A stretch of DNA of 64,000 nucleotides from Paragonimus westermani. Taxonomy: Eukaryota; Platyhelminthes; Trematoda; Plagiorchiida; Troglotrematidae. The notes under the pieces were generated by a model that saw only the letters and a list, made by a program, of their open reading frames with translations, searched no databases and had not been told where the DNA came from. Position numbers and translations under genes: made by a program. Below, in pieces: positions 60,836-64,000 of the stretch (within the stretch, counting starts at the first letter, position 1; each line of letters starts with the position of its first letter). The stretch spans positions 93,654-157,653 of the forward strand of contig QNGE01001014.1 of NCBI GenBank assembly GCA_008508345.1. Reading direction: 5' to 3'.

Positions 60836-61757
60836 TTAATCTTAGAACTTTCAGTAGAACTCTTATCAAATGCTCAAACGTTTGGTTTTGTCGGTAGTAA
60901 TGTGTTGCTGCGAAGACTTAAGTTTGATTCTACGTACTGGCTGGACCATGATCACGTCGTACATCATGACATCTCGATTCTGCACTCTTAGTTGCATCCA
61001 ATTCCCTATGTTATTTGTCAATTCCCTCGAGTCATTTACTCCAATTGATTCTAGATTAGAAAAAGTTTCCTGAAATCTTCAGAAAATAAACACTACATAC
61101 AGAAAAAATGTTAACACCATTTTGTTAGGCTTTTTAACTTTATATTTTGTAACCTACCTAATGTTACAATGAGATCGAAAATTTGCGGAACTGGTTTAGC
61201 TTTTGCGTTTTTAGTTGTATAACACCAGTTAGGATCCACGGTTGTAAGCAGTCTATCAGAGCAGGTTTATCGAGTAGGACAATATAGGATATTTATTCAT
61301 TCCAAATTGGTTTTATACGAAACAAACCGTAAATCAACAAAAATGTACAACTTATGACCAGGTGGAATCTCTGCACAGAGGTCAATGGTTAGCAGTTTGC
61401 ACTTTGCGGAACAATATCACAAATTGAGCAGTATAAAACAATAAATCAGAATTCATCACGTGAATATGGAAGACATCATGGGAGAAATGCAATTAACACT
61501 GTGTAGGTTAAGTCCCTTGAGAGTACGAGGCTGGCATGTTGGTCACTCTATTGGCATCTTGTCTGACAGTCAGGTTTAGAGTTCCAGAACTATTATTTTG
61601 ACACCGTATTACTTGTAAAGTTTGTGGCAGTCAAAAATTCTATCATATTCATCCTGCTCCGAAACAGCAAATTACGATAACATTCGTACTTTCTAAACAG
61701 GTCCTTGGGACCAAAAAGCAATTTCTGCTCTTTCAATTTACTTGTGCAATTCAACAG
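60836..61757. other. No supported gene
   Basis: The frame at 60870-61073 (+, 67 codons) directly follows the SINE and has no recognised domain. The rest shows nothing. Confidence 0.4.
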
Positions 61758-61911
61758 GAATCATGCAATCGATTTGATCAGAACACCTAGAAAACGCTTA
61801 TACTTCTCAGACGTTCAATATGGGTTTTACCTATGTATTCTTATTGAAGGTCATTTGACGGCTGTCTCATCCTTTCATTTTGTCCTCAAATGTGGACCAC
61901 GCGATATGACT
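61758..61911 (+). CDS. Candidate exon: YWTD-like propeller blade
   Basis: A good acceptor (TTACTTGTGCAATTCAACAG) opens a phase-2 exon; the end at ATGACT/GTTACC is less sure. The product has two linked features of YWTD propellers. First comes AIDLIRTPRKRLYFSDVQYG, like the A.D....RLYW.D strand of a blade, followed by a LIEGH turn. Then comes VLKCGPRDMTV, like the L..P..M.V start of the next blade. In LDL-receptor or Sevenless/ROS proteins such blades form ligand-binding propellers outside the cell. The identity is inferred from spacing and a few residues. Confidence 0.4.
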
Positions 61912-62614
61912 GTTACCACCACAAAACGCTAGTCAACTATGCACACCGTTTGATTTAATCAACTGGTTGTAATCACTTATTGACCAGAAAGCCACGATCC
62001 AGCAACGTTTACTGCAGTCTATGTACTCCATTATTAAGCCAATCAGATTAGATCAACTCAGTAATTGGTCATCAAAGCAAACGACCTGAGAGAACAAGCC
62101 CCAAGGCTTTCGCTGTTTCATAAATACCATCATTGAAACTGTCCCATAATTATTGGTGATTTAGTGAAAAAGCTCGAGAGAAAACCTGACTAAAGTTGTC
62201 TAGGTGTAAGCAAAACGGAATAGCACAAATTTTTTGATATGTTTATTACCAGTCCTATTTTTCGGGCACAAATTCCTTACCCCCAAAAAGCTATTGCACA
62301 GTTAAATATTTCTCGAAATAAAACTACGGAAGTACTGATATTTACGTCCACTTTTGACCCCAGATAAATTGGCAGTCTGAGGAATGCCTGAGTTCTGAGC
62401 GTATGTACCCATTCGATTGAAAGACAACAGAGTAAACAATGTTGTACGGATCAATGCTCTCGTTCACCCATTCATTGGTTCTGTGAGAAACTTTCGGGTT
62501 AAAGGAACTAGACTAAACTTGGGTCAATCGAATTTATTCCGTTGGGACGATGTGTACGTTTTAGAGGATAGCATTTAACATTATCGTTGTCAGATGGATT
62601 TTGTTCCTTTTCAG

Positions 62615-62685
62615 ACGGAAACCCCACAGTGACTGAGTCTGCCCTTGTTATCGGAATCCACGAGGCACAGACGGTTGGAACAGTA
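62615..62685 (+). CDS. Weak candidate exon
   Basis: An excellent acceptor (TGGATTTTGTTCCTTTTCAG) is followed in one open phase by GNPTVTESALVIGIHEAQT. A possible donor (AGACG/GTTGGA) ends it. The DGNP..TE start would suit the loop after strand B of an FN3 domain, but this is too little to be sure. Confidence 0.2.
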
Positions 62686-62875
62686 CTCTGACTAGAAAGC
62701 CTTGTCTTAATACCCAAAGTTTCAACACACTTGCTCAACGGTTGCTAAAGAAACGATTAACCACGCCTGTTAGCTGTCGGCTACAGCAAGCAACTGGTCT
62801 GAAGTTGGCCATCTATTCAAATAATCTTTATCTCCCTAATCCTGTTCTGTTGGTCGGGACCAGAGAAACTTGGTC

Positions 62876-62904
62876 ATCAGCTGAACTGTGTCTATTCAGC
62901 TGAT
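62876..62904. repeat. 10-bp inverted repeat
   Basis: ATCAGCTGAA (62876-62885) pairs perfectly with TTCAGCTGAT (62895-62904) across a 9-base loop. Small; may be chance. Confidence 0.6.
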
Positions 62905-64000
62905 AGGTTGTATACAACCAAGTAACAGTTGTCTGATTCATCTTGTCTCAAATGGTACTCGTTGAACTTGGGGAGTGAAACTTTGGCTTGCATCTCGAAG
63001 TCGGTTTCTTGATATTCCAGTCCGTTTCTCTTTAGTTCATAGGTCTAAACAATGTCTAAACTGATTTGCAGGTAATATTCTTTTGACAGCAAACTTCAAG
63101 AAATATCATGCCACTTCCACACAAAGCAGAGCTAACCATTTGCCGTTAAAAACCACGTAATGTTATATGAAGCATCCAATAAGCACACATGCATCAGGTC
63201 GAACGAAATTCCTCTGTGCAGTTGTTTGTCTTCATGAACTCAATCCGTTGATTGTGGACGTCCAATATCAGTCACCTTGGTGAGTGAGATGTTTGGATAG
63301 TATTTTTGATGCAGTCATTTTTTGTATTCACTAGGTTAAACCTTTTGACAAAATCTATATCTCTCCATGTTCACCGCTATTAAGCTGGTCGTCTGTCTAA
63401 TGGTGCACAAGTGATCGTACAAATTGACAAACGATGTGAGCATAGAAACCATCTAGCCTGTTCCGCACCAGGTTCTTATCGTACAGATAAACAACCACAT
63501 GATCTCTGGAAGAATTCTGACAAGATTGCGTAGACTAAATTTGTTTGTCTTAAAGAAGTCTAAAACTATTGCCCGATAAAAAAACCCGAAAGATGACCAC
63601 CACACAGTTAAGAAGACGCTCTTATTTCGGTATTACTGCATAACTTCACCAAACTAAATGACCCGCTATCCAAACACAGCGCTGTTACATACCGCTGCTT
63701 ACAGTTTAGAGCTTCCTCTCGCTAAAACCACCGCCTGTTAATTGAAAACCCTCCTAGTAACTTTGAATGTTGTAATATGCACACTTGTACACGAGTGTTT
63801 GTAGACCGTCAACCGGGTTTTGAAGAGACCAAGGAAATATGCTGTTGCTGAATCAACTTAGTATCACAGTAACCAACGTTTCATCATCTAACTTATTTAC
63901 ATGCTACAAACAGCAGCAACTGAACACACCATGCCTGAACTTATGCAGTGGGAACTCACTTCCCTCGCAGAAACCCAAGTTCCATCTTCTTGCGTGCAAG
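62905..64000. other. Mostly no supported gene
   Basis: Apart from the small candidate exon at 63222-63279, no coding or repeat structure was recognised up to the window end. Confidence 0.4.
63222..63279 (+). CDS. Weak candidate exon with consensus donor
   Basis: The donor CACCTTG/GTGAGTGAG is near-perfect and a matching acceptor (CGAAATTCCTCTGTGCAG) lies 58 bases upstream. Only one phase is open, reading VCLHELNPLIVDVQYQSP. No domain is recognised. It lies downstream of the YWTD-like exon on the same strand. Confidence 0.22.

Overview
This window looks like animal nuclear DNA that is mostly non-coding and full of old, broken retroelements. It is about 60% A+T, has no dense gene array, and its longest open frames (about 130 codons) are no longer than chance allows in 64 kb of this composition. 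A flatworm, most likely a trematode, is the best guess. That rests on the kinds of element present: a Penelope-like element with a GIY-YIG region, an AP-endonuclease-type non-LTR element, a Ty3/gypsy element, and a tRNA-derived SINE present in about nine copies. The host call is inference from recalled family style, not from a search.

Layout. Bases 1-189 are an (ATG)n microsatellite that abuts a decayed Penelope-like element on the + strand (about 200-1124). That element still shows a YVDD reverse-transcriptase box and a GAGYIG endonuclease motif. Facing it on the - strand (about 1296-2900) is the endonuclease part of a non-LTR retrotransposon. A dispersed repeat of about 300 bp occurs at 7047-7345 and again at 19085-19385. 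A 5'-truncated Ty3/gypsy element lies on the - strand at 15068-17380, with RT end, RNase H, integrase, polypurine tract and one LTR. A near-perfect 23-bp hairpin lies at 11177-11233. SINE copies lie at about 8.3, 32.6, 32.8, 38.2, 48.4, 53.8, 55.1, 60.4 and 60.7 kb.

Host coding signal is weak and appears only as possible short exons between good splice sites. The most interesting set is on the + strand from about 47 to 62 kb. Two, perhaps three, short exons read like strands of fibronectin type III domains (47152, 54140, 58666). Two others read like YWTD beta-propeller blades (55646, 61758). FN3 plus YWTD blades on one strand would fit an extracellular receptor region of the Sevenless/ROS kind, split by kilobase-scale introns. 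No kinase, signal peptide or transmembrane exon was found, so this is a hypothesis. Other possible exons (26598-26892, 30297-30420, 37862-37981, 42458-42747 and the - strand frame at 45406-45741) are unassigned.

Nothing prokaryotic (operons, CRISPR, ribosome binding sites), no rRNA and no functional tRNA gene was seen.
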